Origin: Trochalopteron elliotii
Lineage: Eukaryota > Chordata > Aves > Passeriformes > Leiothrichidae
Direction: 5' to 3'
Assembly: GCA_024734555.1 (NCBI GenBank)
Contig: JANPWX010000076.1
Coordinates: 1,008,689-1,072,688, forward strand
Length of the DNA stretch: 64,000 nucleotides
Below, one piece after another: positions 40,690 through 53,202 of the stretch. The notes beneath the pieces are model-generated. The model searched no databases. It had not been told where the DNA came from and saw nothing but the letters and a program-made list of their open reading frames with translations. Position 1 is the first letter of the stretch. Every line of letters starts with the position of its first letter. A program made the position numbers and the translations under genes.

Positions 40690-40885
40690 TAAGCATTAGA
40701 AGAGAAGATCAAAGGAGACTGCGCTGAAGGTTTTTGGATGTGTGACAGGCTGATGTGAAGCCCTGTTGTTCATGTTGGGATTAGAGGACAGGAAAAGCAC
40801 CAAAAAATGCAGTAAGGGAGGATAAGATAGGTATGAAAAACTTCCAGCTGAGGAAAATTTTCTAACACAAACCTGAGAAATATAT
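40690..40885 (+). mobile_element. Ancient, degraded CR1 LINE fragment
   Basis: A weak match to the internal 3' part of an old CR1 subfamily. The recognisable segments in order are TAGAAGAGAAGATCAAAGGAG (about 40,697), a region matching the family's repeat of TGAAGG/TGTTGTTCATGTTGGG (about 40,762), GAGGACAGGAAAAGCACC (about 40,784), ATGCAGTAAGGGAGGATAAG (about 40,807) and GAAAAACTTCC (about 40,835). The order and spacing match those of the copies at 7,700 and 42,285, which supports homology despite many substitutions. There is no 3' tail. Both boundaries are approximate. Confidence 0.5.
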
Positions 40886-42284
40886 AGATTTCCATTCTCC
40901 ATGTTCTTTTCCAGTTTCTATCTGGTTTGCACCTTACTTTTTCTCTCTTCTTGTTGTGCTAAATTTTTGATTTTTGTCTTGTCTGAGGTTCTCACCATAT
41001 CTGTATACTTCCTCCTTGCATGTGAAATCTACAAAGTTCCCATGGCTTAGTCATATCAATCTCTTGGCTGTACTTTTTTTTTGTCTGTGGAAGAATTTTT
41101 TTCTATTAGCCATTAAGAGTTTCTTTGAGGAACTCAGTCCCTTTAACAAGTTTTCTTATTAGAAGAGGAGATTAAATCTTGAAATTCCTTTCAATATGTT
41201 GAAATCTGTCTTCCTAAATACTGTTTTTTTTTAAATTTGCCCATTCTCCTTTCTTCTAAGCATGTCATTTTGCTCTTGCTTTTTTCCCCCCCAAATGCCC
41301 TTCCCCTTGGTATTGCAATAAATTCTCCCCTGCTGATTAGAAACTCCTGATGGTTTTTGGTGCTATTTAATTTCAAAACATTTGTCTAAAGAATAATCAA
41401 AATGTACACTTTCAAAACAAATTATCTGCTGGTTTGGCTCTGTGTGAAAAACTCCACTATTACAACATCTGTGGCCTTTTCCCTTTTGAAACACCTTTTC
41501 CAACATGTCAGCTAGTTTTGTTGGTGACCTAGAGAGGTAACATATGCTCCTTGATATTTTCCCTGATGATGGGGTAATATCTACATTATATTAAGTAGTC
41601 CTGTGACATGAGTTAATCCTCAAAGTCTCTCATTTTAGTTAAATGATCTTTTGATTGGGCTTGAGCCCCTGTTTGACTATCTTTCAATTTTTGGTGCAAA
41701 TATTTATTTTCTTTGTGCAGGTACATTTTGGAATACTTTCATGTTATCAAGAATGACCTTTATACTACAAGGAAAGAAAAAAATATTAATCTTTCTCCAA
41801 TTTCTTCCAAGTAAAAGAGAATAAGAATTAAGAAAAAACAGGGAAAAATTAAGAGAATAAAAATGTGGCTGGCTGAGTGAAAAGTGCAAAGGGAGTAAGA
41901 AAATAAGGTTATGATTAGATCTTGACAGTGACAAGAACATACAAGAAATCAAAGAAATGTATGTAATCTTCACCCAAATTTTTATAAGGAAAACAGACTA
42001 AAACAGTGGCTCCATAATTTTTCATTTGAGCTTATGGTTTGACGAAGTGCTCTGAAAGCTACAATATAAAATGAGCCTGAACACAACATTCTGTTCTCCA
42101 GAAGGAAGTATCAAACACAAACACAGAAAGGTGGAAATAAGTAGACAACAGCACTTCTGATAAAGGCAGGGGATTATAATACCAGAGGCATATAAAACAG
42201 GCTAAGAAACAATGTTGTTGCCAGGAACCTAGTCTCACTCCAGAATTGTTGTTATAAGGAAGAGATTATGTCAGACAAGGAAGG
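40886..42284. other. Unique non-coding stretch
   Basis: No supported feature. Open frames are at most 89 codons. A run of Cs (41,286-41,292) and several T runs are the only low-complexity patches. Confidence 0.5.
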
Positions 42285-42808
42285 TGATTACTGAACCCCA
42301 CTCAGTGCCAGCGAGGTTATCTGGAGAACCATGTCCAGTGTTCTATACTGAACCAGAGAAAAGATACAAACAAATTGGATGGCATCCAGAAAAAAATCAT
42401 TGGTACCTATGAGAAATTTCTGAAGCCCAAGCAAAACCAAAAAAAAAAAAAAGCTTGAAAGGACTGTGGCTGTTATTTTAAAAGTTTGAAAGATAAAGGA
42501 GGGACTGGAGAATATTCTGACATGGTAAAGGGTTTTGTAAAGACACATGTGATCAACTATTCTACATAGTCAGTGGGAAAAAGAAAGAGAAATTTATTTA
42601 ATTTGAAGGAAAGATGGCTGGAAAGTTTATATTAAAAATTCTTTCTCATTGTTAAAATTCTGAAAATCCAGAAGCTTCTTTAAGGATCTGATGGCATCAG
42701 TGATTTTGAAGAAGAGCTGAAGCAAATGCTAGGGATGGACTAGGAATGCTTCAAAATATCTCACCAGGCTTAGTCACTTTCCAGCCCTTCATTCTTATGA
42801 TTTTTGAT
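42285..42808 (+). mobile_element. Ancient CR1 LINE, 3' half
   Basis: A long but strongly diverged CR1 copy. Landmarks in order are ACCATGTCCAGTGTTCTATA (about 42,328), GGATGGCATCCAGAAAAAAA (about 42,378), AAAGGGTTTTGTAAAGACAC (about 42,526), GTGATCAACTATTCTACATA (about 42,549), CTAGGGATGGACTAGGAATG (about 42,730), and TTCCAGCCCTTCATTCTTATGA (about 42,779) at the 3' end. The order covers the ORF2 C-terminus and 3' UTR. A run of 14 As (42,439-42,452) sits inside the element, presumably a later expansion. No frame is open for more than a short distance. It resembles the CR1 type shared with other reptiles more than the younger bird-specific copy at 2,385. Confidence 0.72.
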
Positions 42809-45800
42809 GTGTCTGCTATCTGTAGTTACAATCTGTAAGTTTAAAAAAGGATATGATAACAAATAATTTGCCAAAGGGCCTCATTAAACCTAACATTGCA
42901 AGACTGACCATCTTAGCATTGGATAAACTCTGTAGAGCCCCAATTCACTTTTGAGAAAAACAACTTCAGTCATCTCTAGCTGGATTATTCCTATCTTTTC
43001 ATCCCAGGATGAGTAGTTCTGTGAGCGGGGATTGGAATCAGAATCATGTTCCCCATGTGCCCTCCAGAATCAGAATTCCCCTTTCTTGCTCTCCATATTG
43101 TTTCCCAGTTCTTTGCATTTTGTTGCAAATGAGACAGGAAAAATGCCTTTAGTTTTGTGTAGATTTTTTTTTAATATATTTTATAGAGGCACATGCAGCT
43201 TCTCTGGAAGGGAGAGGAGCAATGATCATTACCCCTTTAGACTGGCAACTGTCAGGGGGTGTCCCTTCTCTTTGCTTTTGGGAGTAATTCCAATTATGGA
43301 GCTGCATCAAAAGGAAGGGAAGGCACCACTCCTTTTCTTTCATTGTTTGCCTGTTTTAAGAGCCATTCTGCAGCAAAATGGAGGATAAAATTACTGGATG
43401 CTTGTTAGATTAGGTGTCTTTTGGGCTTGGATTCAAGGGTATTCACTTGGGGAGAAATTCTGCCCCCGCAAAAGGTAGGCTTCAGTTAATAGCCTGTTCA
43501 GCCACAATGACAGAGTTTCTAAGCAGTAAAAGAAGTGGGCACCTGTGTGCAAGATTCTAGTCAGAAAATTTGACAGGTTTATGGCATTTCAGGCATACAA
43601 ATGCTATTTTGGATGACAACCTTACTGATTTATTTTTCTTTTTATTTTCTGTACTTTGCAGCAAAGACAGGATCCCCTGCCATGTTATGTGAAATGGCTG
43701 CTTCCATCTGCAAGGCAAGGGCTGTTTGGATTTTTTTTCTTTTTTTCACATTTTGGTAGTAGCACACATACCCACATTTTTAGAATACAGTGCTTACGTC
43801 ACCCTGTGCCAAGTTGCATAAATATACTCTGCAGAGAAGGGAAGGTGACAAATACAAGCAGTCTTTTATTATTGAAGCATGCATGAAACACTCATTGTAT
43901 AGCCTTCAAAAATCTATCTTAGGGGTCTAGAAAGGATTCCCAGCTTTGCTTAAATTTTCAAGGTTAGTGAGCTTTTTATAAGCATCACTTGCATATGTGT
44001 GATAAAATCATTATTTTAATCCAGGAATGATTCAAGCTATTATTTTATCTCGCTACTACAAAATTCTTGGGTTTGATTTTTATGAAGGAATGTTCATTAT
44101 TCTAGTAGCTGAATTTATGAAAATTATTGTATTGTTTTATTTGAAAGAAAATTCATTAATAGCATAAAGAAGTTTTCTGTTTCAAACTGAACAAGAGAAT
44201 TCAATCCTAGATGAAAGATAGGCAAAATGAGATACCTGTGATCACTTGTCTTAATCTCTGAGAGCAGGTTTTAGATCTCTGAATGTTTAAAAAATGCATA
44301 CCAACAATACTTCCTAAATAAAATGAATGGGAATCTAAATTTATATTACTAGGAAGCAGCAGAAGTTTTCTATATTTAAAGAACAGCTTTCAGTTTCAAA
44401 TCAAAATGATAGATACAGCAGAAGAAAGGGAAAATGCAAACATCTTGGAAAAGTAAGTAAATCTAATAAAATAGATAGGACTTTTTTGACTGTTTGGCTA
44501 GTGTATAAAGATTTAAATATTGCAGGTAAACATCTATTGACAGACAAAACCCCTGCGACTTGTGAGGCCTTGACTTACTGGCACTAAACTGGGACCAGCA
44601 TTCACAATATCTGGTTCTGAAACTACAGCAACAGACAGAAATAACCTCTGTGGTTTCTAGCTGTGAAATAGTCCTAAAATAAATTTTTACAAGATTAGAA
44701 GGAATTCTCTGATATAGCACTTTTTTCAAATTAATACAATGGCTATTGTTTCAGTTGGAGTATAGAATTATTTACTTTGCTTCACTCCCTAAAACTCATT
44801 TCTCTCTGAAGGAAAGCTGAGCAGTGTATTACATCAGTTACAATATAGCTTACACGGTGGTCTGGTGTATGGGATTTGTTTATCTCCTTGTTTTTCAATA
44901 CTTAACCTCATGACTCAAGAATCATTATGTGCCCAATTAGCTTTGGTTTATATGCTCTGTGTGTTTTAACTGTGCAGCATTGTTTCTTGAGAAAAATTAC
45001 CTTTCTATAAAACTGGGATCATTTCATCCAGCACAGGCCACCCTGAGATTATTACCTTACCATGGGTCAAAAGAGAACAGATGTTGCCACTGAATACAGG
45101 GTCAGGAGGGAGAGATTTGGTTACGCAAGGCAGTAATACCTTAGCTTCTTTAAAATTGTGCCACATTCTTGAATGCTATTCAGGGACCTCTACAAGATAG
45201 AAAGATTCTAAATTATCTTGGACTACCACCTTTATTAATTGGAACTGCTTTTTAATGGTTCTCATGAAATTCATAAAGTTAGTGCCTCTAGTTTCTTTTG
45301 GTCAAGAAACTGTTGAGAAATCAGACTACAGAAAAGTGCCGTGTATATAAAGCAATTTATTTTTGCATCTTCTTGTTTGTGAAATGTGTTTCTAAGATGA
45401 TAACACTTAAAAAAATATCTTTGAAGAATCTGTAAATACAATCTTTGGGTTTTTAAATTTCTGCTCTTTCAATGCAGTATTTTGAAATAGTCATTACCTG
45501 ACCATTATCCAGATTTTAGTGAGATGGCCATTGCCTGAAATACAAATGTAACTTTAACTTTGTGCATTTGTTTTCAAAGCTGCAGTTCATTATATTGTCT
45601 GAATTTATGTATTTATTTAGATTTTTGAAAGTGTAAACATTCATTTGAACACAGAACTTTTGACATAATACAGAACTTATCATAAGTGCAGAACTGAAAG
45701 TCACTCCTGCTGAAAAATCATTCCTTTGAGAAGTTTTACATTCTAATATGTACAAAGTTCTGAAAAAAAATAGGGTTATGCAATGTAATCTAGAGGCCAT

Positions 45801-45879
45801 CAGAATTAGGCTGTTTCAAGGTACAAGGAAAGTATGAATTTTAAAGGTCTGGAGCCTCCCTTAAGAATGGGCTGGATCC
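42809..45879. other. Unique non-coding stretch
   Basis: Nothing supported. The longest open frame is 118 codons on the + strand (43,032-43,388), with no domain. T-rich runs occur near 43,165 and 43,730. Confidence 0.5.
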
Positions 45880-45884
45880 TCCTC

Positions 45885-46041
45885 CTTTACTTTCAGTCTT
45901 TAAAGCTCCAGTCTGATTTCCCCTATTTCCAAGTGAGTAAAGGCAGCCTTAGAGAATAGACAGTCTCCTTGAGGAAGCCTACAGTTGCCAATTCGAGTGC
46001 CTAACAATCTAGCCAAATGCGCTACCTCTAGGCTACTCCAC
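45885..46041 (-). mobile_element. tRNA-like SINE relic (MIR-like)
   Basis: On the - strand the sequence from 46,038 downward reads AGTAGCCTAGAGGTAGCGC, resembling a pol III A box. It is followed 21 bases later by GCACTCGAATTGG (about 46,001-45,989), resembling a B box. The A-to-B distance is shorter than in a functional tRNA, and no acceptor stem can be paired, so this is not a tRNA gene. Further along is GAAATAGGGGAAATCAGAC (about 45,935), reminiscent of the MIR core tail. It fits an old tRNA-derived SINE such as MIR. A degraded tRNA pseudogene is the alternative. Confidence 0.42.
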
Positions 46042-46045
46042 CATC

Positions 46046-49000
46046 ACTGGTTTTTTTTTGTAATTAAAAAAATAGCTCTGTGTATAGTGACGTTTCAAGA
46101 TAATTTCCAAGTAGTTGCAAGACTAAATATCTTTCCTTTGAGCAGAATGGTGTAAATGTAAAGACTGTCAGTACAGAAGTGAGTAGCCTGAAGAGCCTAA
46201 GAACAGACTCATTCCAGTCACAGGTAAACCAAAATTTGATTTCTTATCTGTAACAAGACATCCAGCTGGAAAAAAAAAAAGAGAAACAAAACTAGTTGCA
46301 AGACACCTTCAGACTTTCTTTTTCCCTTCTGTGAAACTTAGATGAGAAGCGTCAAGATTATATGTAACAAACCTGTCAGCCAAAAATACGACAATCTTTT
46401 TAATGCAACAAAGGCTAAGCACATAAAATGGTGTAATAATTTGTCATCCCAAGAGAATGTGTGAGAAAACTCATGGAAATGTGATAATGGATTCTGATGC
46501 TGATGTATGAACCTTTTCCAAAATGTATAACCTCCTCCCCTCCACGCAAAGAAACTAGTGAGTATTACATGTTCAGGAAACAGATGTAATCCTTGTCATA
46601 AACATGCTTTTTAAAATCTGGCTAACTACTTTCTCTTTTTGTTTTAGTCTATTTGCATGTGCTGGGCAATGAAAATTGAAGACATGACTCCTAAAGAGCA
46701 AGCGTTCTCCCCCACTGTAGACCTCTTTGCATACATTGTAATATCATACAACTGATTTGTACCTACAATTTGAAAGAAGCAATATACAAGCCTTGGGTAC
46801 GTAAGCAACTTTTCTCAATGAAGCAATAGTGAACCTCCATGCTCTCTGCTCTTTTTTTAAGGAAAAGTCACTAGAGAGCTGGCGTTTTTCTTCTTTTTAT
46901 TGTAGTCGAGTAGCAACTGGGAAACGAGAATATATAGCCACTACAGAAATATACTCATGCGTCCCAAATCCATGGTGAACCAGAACAATGAAATTTCCCT
47001 ATGAGAAAAATGTCTTAAAGCAAGTGATGAGACAAAATTACAGCTAGACTGTGAGTCTAGAACTTGCCATAATGTGTCTTCAGTGACAACAGTTGTTGCA
47101 GTGTGCAGTTTAAGCTTTGGCTTAAAGGCTTTCCTTTCCTTTAGCAGTGAAAAGCTTACCAGGCTCTCTAGGTGGATCATTTCCTTTACAAAACAAAACA
47201 GCAATGAGACAGTTCAAAACAAACAGCAAAGTTCAAAAAGGTATAAAAGAAAATAGCACTAAGCACAAAATTTTTTGTGATAAATACTTAATTGTGAAGA
47301 TTTTTGCAAAATGTTTTACATTCTAACTGAATGCATAAGAAGATATTTCCTAATTCAAAACAAATAAGCACTCTTTAAATATTTACAATTGAAAACCAAT
47401 TCTTAGTCAACAGAAATAAAGCAATCAAGTATGAAGAAAGGGTAAGTAGGAGGCTTTGTACCACTATCATCCTACATGGCAATGCTGGCTTACAGTTCCT
47501 CAACTGTTTAGTCCTATAAAGATTTTCACAGTAGTAGAACACATGTTATTAGTTACAAGTTTATTTGAAACTTAGCTCAGCTGATGGAACTTATGTTCCC
47601 AAAATAACTTTTTCTTTTTTGCTGTTGTTTTGTTTCTAAGAAAAAAAAAATGTCTGTAGGATCTCCTTGTCCAAAATAACTATGGTGACAAAACAGATCT
47701 CTGAGCATAAAAGTGTATCTGCATCAACCCAACTGAACAGGTTACATGTTCAGCATTGAATTTCTATTCTAGGCTGACACCACGGGAATGAGTTAATACA
47801 TTCACATGGAAATATAGATTGCTGTAAGTGTAGCAGACAAGCCAAATCATGCATGCTTGGTCTGTGGGGTCCTTAGCATTGCAGAAGGGAGATCTTATTA
47901 GCAATGCTTGTTAAAATCTGCTCAAATGCAGAAATATAATAAAATCCATTCATAGCTATATCCAGAAAGAGAGGATGGCTTAGCATACTTTATTTCCTTT
48001 TTTCTCATGTTGAAGATGAGACAAAGTGAAAACTATATCCATAGAGTCACATATTTTAACCTTGAATTGGTGTCTATCAGAAATGAAATCTGTTTTAATT
48101 CAGAGCATACCCACCTACTCTCCTGCTAAATGTTGTTGTGGGGATAGCTATTTTCTTATTTTGTTCCACTTTCAAAGAGAATGTTGTTGAGCCTGTTATC
48201 TTTGGCTGAATGTGTAAGTGGTTTTGGAACCATGGAGAAAGGAGTAGAAAAACAAACTCAGTGCCAGAGAAACTATTTAGCTGGGCCCCCACCTTGTGAT
48301 TTCAGCTTCCCATTCTTGCTCTTTGCTAACAGACTCCTTTATCTTTCTGCCTAGACTTGCTCGAACATCACTTCTTAGTGTTGCTGATTTTCATCATTTG
48401 GCTAAGAGTTGGCTGGCAATTGCACAATGTAGATAATTATGTCCTAGTCCCAAGAGTATCTTAAAAAACATGGAGATGTGGAAGTTTCTATTTTTCTTCC
48501 TTTTTTTTTTTTCTGCCGAAAACTTTCTAAACTAAGTATGTCCCCCCCTAGAGGGACTATTTCTCAAAAAATATAATATAGATAATTCATCAAGTTGAAA
48601 TCGAATAGCATAATAAAACTATGGGAAGAATATTCTGTAACAGAATGCAGGAAAAGCAGGGACATGGTGACATTATTCATGTAGACAAGCACTAGTGAGA
48701 TGGAAGTTTAAAAAGCTGCCTCTTGCTGTCGGCATGTTTTAGTTTGTTGTTCAGTACAGCTTTCCAGTGGTTTTGTTGTTGCTGAAGGACAATAACAAAA
48801 ATAGTCATTAGGATCATGGGATAAAAGAAAATCTTGTTTTTTGCCCCCTCTGAGGGACTCATGTGCCTCACCTGGAAGAGGATCAGTCTGGATCTGTACC
48901 CAACAAGTTGTCTCTGTTGGACCATGTTTTATTTTAGCAGTGGTGGGCTCCTGCAAAGGTGTCTGTGCATGTGTGTAGGCTCCAGTGACTTTGGAAAAAC

Positions 49001-49638
49001 AAAAATAGGTTTTTATTCCTTCAGGTGTCTAGGTTCTGACTTTTAGTTTAGCACTTGAAATCCTGACTGTTGTCCTCTCAGTCCCTTATTTTCTAACAAT
49101 TAGTTTCAAGTTCCTTTATTGGGTTTTTGTCAAGATACAGTCTAGTATTTCTCCCAAAGGAGCGATTTTCCATTTTCTTTTGCCATTTTCATTCACTCCA
49201 TGTGACAAATGTGGTAGGATCCAATGGGTGAAGTCTTGTCATGCTGTTTCCCTGTCCCTTGCTCAATCTCCTACATTTGCACAGCTGTAGATCCTTATGA
49301 CGACTAGATAGCCCACCTCTTCCTTCATTTATCATTTCATTCATTTCATCCTTGTTTATCTCCTGGATAAATGATGACAGAAGACTTCTGATCCCTCTTA
49401 CTGCATTTATTCCCCCTCTCATGTCCTCAGAATCATATTTGAGGACAGAATATTAAGACTGGATGTGCTTGCAAGTTTATATTTAAGCCATTTTAGAAAC
49501 CACTGTGTTTGAATTTTCCTGCGTCTGCTACCACTACTACTCTTTAACCTTCTTTTAACTTCTTCATTTTGCTAAGAAAGTTGGAAGCTTTTCTCTTCCA
49601 AGTTTGAAGGGCTTCACCCTCTTTTCTATGTTTTTTTA
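46046..49638. other. Unique non-coding stretch
   Basis: No gene or confident repeat. Homopolymer runs of A and T (for example near 46,270, 47,640 and 48,500) are the only patches of low complexity. Open frames are at most 87 codons. Confidence 0.5.
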
Positions 49639-49662
49639 ATATATATATATATAGAGAGAGAA
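49639..49662 (+). repeat. (AT)n-(AG)n compound microsatellite
   Basis: Seven AT units run directly into five AG units. It is short, perfect and embedded in non-coding sequence. Confidence 0.93.
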
Positions 49663-50484
49663 GGAGGTAAAAGAGAACCAGAAAACAACACTTTAAAGTA
49701 AGTTTTGAGTGCCCTCTCCACCCCTCCAAAGCATCTGAGAGCCCAGAGAGACAACTGTGTTATTTCTGTGGAGATTTGTTTTCCATTTGATCAGGCTAAG
49801 ATCAGTCAGGGTGAGCAAAAGGTGTTTGAGAAGTAACCCAAAATTTAAACCATGCTTTTATGTGAGCTTTATTTTTTCTTTTGAGGATTTATTTTCTTTA
49901 TTATTATGAAGGACCAATTGTGCTGTCAGCTATAGAATATTAGATCTTGTGGTGCAACGGACCAAGTTTTATAGGATCAGGCAGGGCATGGTGAGGATTT
50001 TTCTGGTTGCATTTTATCTTCATAAGTTCATAGCATCATCTTTCTGTACTTGGCTTGAGTAATGAGGGCTCACAGTTTCCACTGTAGTCTTCCTGGTAGA
50101 AGAACAGTCTACCCCTTCAGTGTCCTTCTATTTCCCAACTCACAATTTCAGATGAAAGACAAGTTCCTCAAAAACTCTGTGATCTCTACTGGTTGTCTTT
50201 TCTTTACTGGAATTCAACATCAATGATTCGCCAACTTTGGTTTTGTTCAGTTATGGAAAATCAAAATTGGTTCCAGGCTCAATGTTCCACATTTCACTGC
50301 TTGGAAATAATGCAAGTTTGATCAATATCATGTTAAAGGAACTTGACCTGATACAGTAGACTGGCTTCTAATGGTTTTACTGAAGATTTGAAAACCAGAA
50401 AAGTTCAAACATAATATGTATAGAATTTGGGCACAGAACTGTGTCAGTAGATTAGTGGCATTCAATGTGTTATAGCATGATGAT
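49663..50484. other. Unique non-coding stretch upstream of the solo LTR
   Basis: No gene or repeat is recognised. It ends at the left target-site duplication of the solo LTR. Confidence 0.5.
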
Positions 50485-50489
50485 ATTCC
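50485..50489. repeat. Left 5-bp target-site duplication
   Basis: The pentamer ATTCC lies immediately outside the TG that begins the LTR on the + strand. It matches the pentamer at 51,512-51,516. Five-base duplications are typical of class III (ERVL-type) integrases. Confidence 0.85.
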
Positions 50490-51511
50490 TGCAGTGGGTT
50501 GACTCTTGCTGTATGCCAGGACTGGGGAGAGAAAATATAATGGAGGATTCATGTGCTGGGATAAGGACAGAGAGAGATCACTCACCAAATAAAGTCATGG
50601 GCAAAACTGACTAGAATCAGATATATTAATTGAATGTATTACTAACAAAATCAGAGCCTGACAATGAGAAGTAAAAACAGGTCTAAAAATATATCTTCCC
50701 CCCTTCCTTCTTCCCAGCTCTATCTCCTCTCCCAGTGGTGCTGAGAGACAGGGAATAGGGGTTACAACCCCAGTTCACCACAGGTTGTTTCTGCTGCTGC
50801 TGCTGCTCAGGGAGAGGAGTCTTTCCCTTGCTCCATTGTGGGGTGCCTCCCATGGGACACAGTCCTCCATGAACTTCTCCAATGTGAGTCCATCCCACAA
50901 GGGACAATTCTCCACAAATTGCTGCAGAGTGGGTCACTCTTCCACGGGGCGTAGTCCTTCAAGGACAGGCTGCTCCAGTGTGGGCCCCACATGGCGTCAC
51001 AAGTCCTAGCAGGAAACCTGCTCCAGAATGGACATCCCACAGGTTCACAGCTTTCTTTCAGGCATCCACCTGCTCCAGTGTGGGTCTCCTCCCCGGGCTG
51101 CAGGTGGTCTCTGCATCCCCTGGCCCTCCGTGGGCTGCAGGGGCACAGCTGCCTCACCATGGGCTGCACCATGGGCTGCAGGGGAATCTCAGCTCTGACA
51201 CCTGGAGCACCTCCTGCCCCTCCTTCTGCACTGACCTTGGTGTCTGCAGAGCTGTTCCTCTCATGTTCTCACTCTGTTCTTCTCAGGCCGCGATTACATC
51301 TGTGCAATAACTTTTTTCCTTCTGTTAAATTTGTTGTCACAGAGGCATTACCACCATTTCTGATTGGCCCAGCCTTGGCCAGTGCTGTTTCCAATTTGGA
51401 ACAGCCTGGGATTGACTCTGCTGCGCATGAAGGAAACCTCTGGCAGCTTCTCACAGAAGCCACCCCTGTAACCCCCCTGGTACCAAAACCAGGCCACACA
51501 AACCCAATACA
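50490..51511 (-). mobile_element. Solo LTR of an ERVL-like endogenous retrovirus
   Basis: A complete LTR of 1,022 bases. Read on the - strand it starts TGTATTGGGTTTGTGTGGCC at 51,511 and ends CCACTGCA at 50,490, so it has the canonical TG...CA termini. Both sides carry the same 5-base host sequence. I recognise the family as an abundant neoavian LTR. Promoter-like elements on the - strand are a CCAAT box (complement 51,363-51,367) and, about 30 bases downstream, a degenerate TATA-like AAATTTAACA (51,333-51,324). A polyadenylation-like AATACA lies at 50,640-50,635. The middle holds imprecise repeats built around GCTCCAGTGTGGG and CCATGGGCTGCAGG, plus five CTG units near 50,793. The provirus body has been lost by LTR-LTR recombination; no viral gene remains. 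The 190-codon frame at 50,991-51,563 is a by-product of its GC content. Confidence 0.9.
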
Positions 51512-51516
51512 ATTCC
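51512..51516. repeat. Right 5-bp target-site duplication
   Basis: ATTCC directly follows the LTR terminus. It is identical to the left copy at 50,485-50,489. Confidence 0.85.
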
Positions 51517-53202
51517 TAATCTCGGCTCAGTCCATCTCTGTCATAAAGATAACACAAAAATAACAATTATGGAAGAAGAAAGGAAGAAAATGCACCAGAT
51601 GCTCATGGTGTGGTAAGAAGAGACTGGAATGACTTGATATTTTTCAGTTAGAATCTGGGGTTCTGGAAATACTTGATGTGCTGGTGAGGGAAGAGCACAT
51701 TCATCCTTATTGTATGGGGGAGATCCTTGACTTTACTGGGTCCAACCAGCTTCATAATCTGAGCTATTTCTGCTTCCTGGTCCATAGGAGCCAAATCTGG
51801 GGGTCGTGGGGACTGGTTTGCCTGAGTTCCTGGAGGAAAGGAAGGAAAGCCAGATGCTTGGACAGGCTGTGGACTGAGTGGACTACAAAGCTCCTGTTTT
51901 TCCTGTCACAGAACATTTTCCAATCATAAACTTTTGTTTCTTCTGCCTTGTCAAGCAGACTGGGAGCTAAGTGTTGTGAGTGAATGCTACTATTTCTGTC
52001 CTGTGTGTTAGCTGGGAAAACCTTAGCCCAATGTCCATTATATTATACAGGTGTCCAGCAGCAGTCATGCCAACATGACCACCAGATTGACCAAACATTT
52101 TGTTGCTGGCAGTGCTCCCCTGGGACAAAGTTGTTGTTGTGTTTTATGGAGTGTATCATAAGTCTTCCTTCTCCCTGTCTCTTCACTCTGCTTGTACCCA
52201 ATGTGCTTCGCAGAAATGAACTTACAGGACTTCTAGATGTTTCCACATACATGGAGCATCTTCCACAGAGTCTTGTTTCTGTAAAGGGAGCAGAAAGAGG
52301 ATAAAATTATGTTGTCTTAATCTATAACAGTTATCACAAATTAATCACAATATCAATGTATGGTGATAAAATTCCATGGAAAGACAGGTTGCAAATGCTC
52401 CTCTATTTGTCATGTAGCCTCCCTTCTTTGAAATGAAGTAATCACTTCATATGGGCTTACAAGGTTAGGGAATAGCCTAATGATGCCGTAAACTAGAAGG
52501 CATCCATGCCTGTAAAATATTATTCTTTTTCTCAGACATTTGCAAGCAATAACTGGTAACATCTCGCGATGACCCTTTGAGACGCTTTCATCTGTGTTTG
52601 ACAGAGTGGGAAATAGATAAAAAATTATGAAGGGACGAGGAAAGGTCAGAGAGTGAAATTTGTGAAATCATGTACATCCCTGTTCTACCTTTCCAAGTCA
52701 ATGACCTTCCGTATGTCCTTCAAACAATCCATAGTAGTTTTACTTGTATCTTTAATGTTTCATTCAATATAGTATAAGACCATGAATAATGAGGTTTACA
52801 CTATACAGGCAGGGTAGCTATTGATTTACACAAGGTATGTCTCATTTATTAATCTGTAAATACTATGCAAATATATGCATGACAAGAAATTAAATCAATG
52901 CCCGTCACTTCTCTTTTCAGTCTGCATGCTTTCATGAGTATAAATTTGACATTAATATTAGTTTACAGGAATGTACTTGCTGAGAAAGCAATGATTTACA
53001 CTGGTGTGCAAATTGCTCCATAAGAGTGGAGAGTTTTTGAAAACAGTGTGTGTAACCTGGACCTGCTGTGCCATGAGTGCCAATTTATAGATGATCTTAG
53101 ATCCATTGATTATATGCATTGTTGAAGTATAATAAGGGAAAGGAAAAACTCACTTAATTCTTAAGGTCTGGTGGGTGGTCTCTATCTGAAAGGTAGAAGT
53201 AT
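51517..53202. other. Unique non-coding stretch
   Basis: No gene or repeat recognised. Open frames are at most 106 codons (51,984-52,304, + strand), with no known domain. Confidence 0.5.

Noticed and set aside
45988..46041. Functional tRNA gene
   Set aside because: The A-to-B box distance is too short, no acceptor stem pairs and no anticodon loop can be placed.
50991..51563. 190-codon + strand open frame, the longest unambiguous one in the window
   Set aside because: It lies almost entirely inside, and antisense to, the solo LTR. Its length follows from the GC-rich, repetitive LTR sequence.
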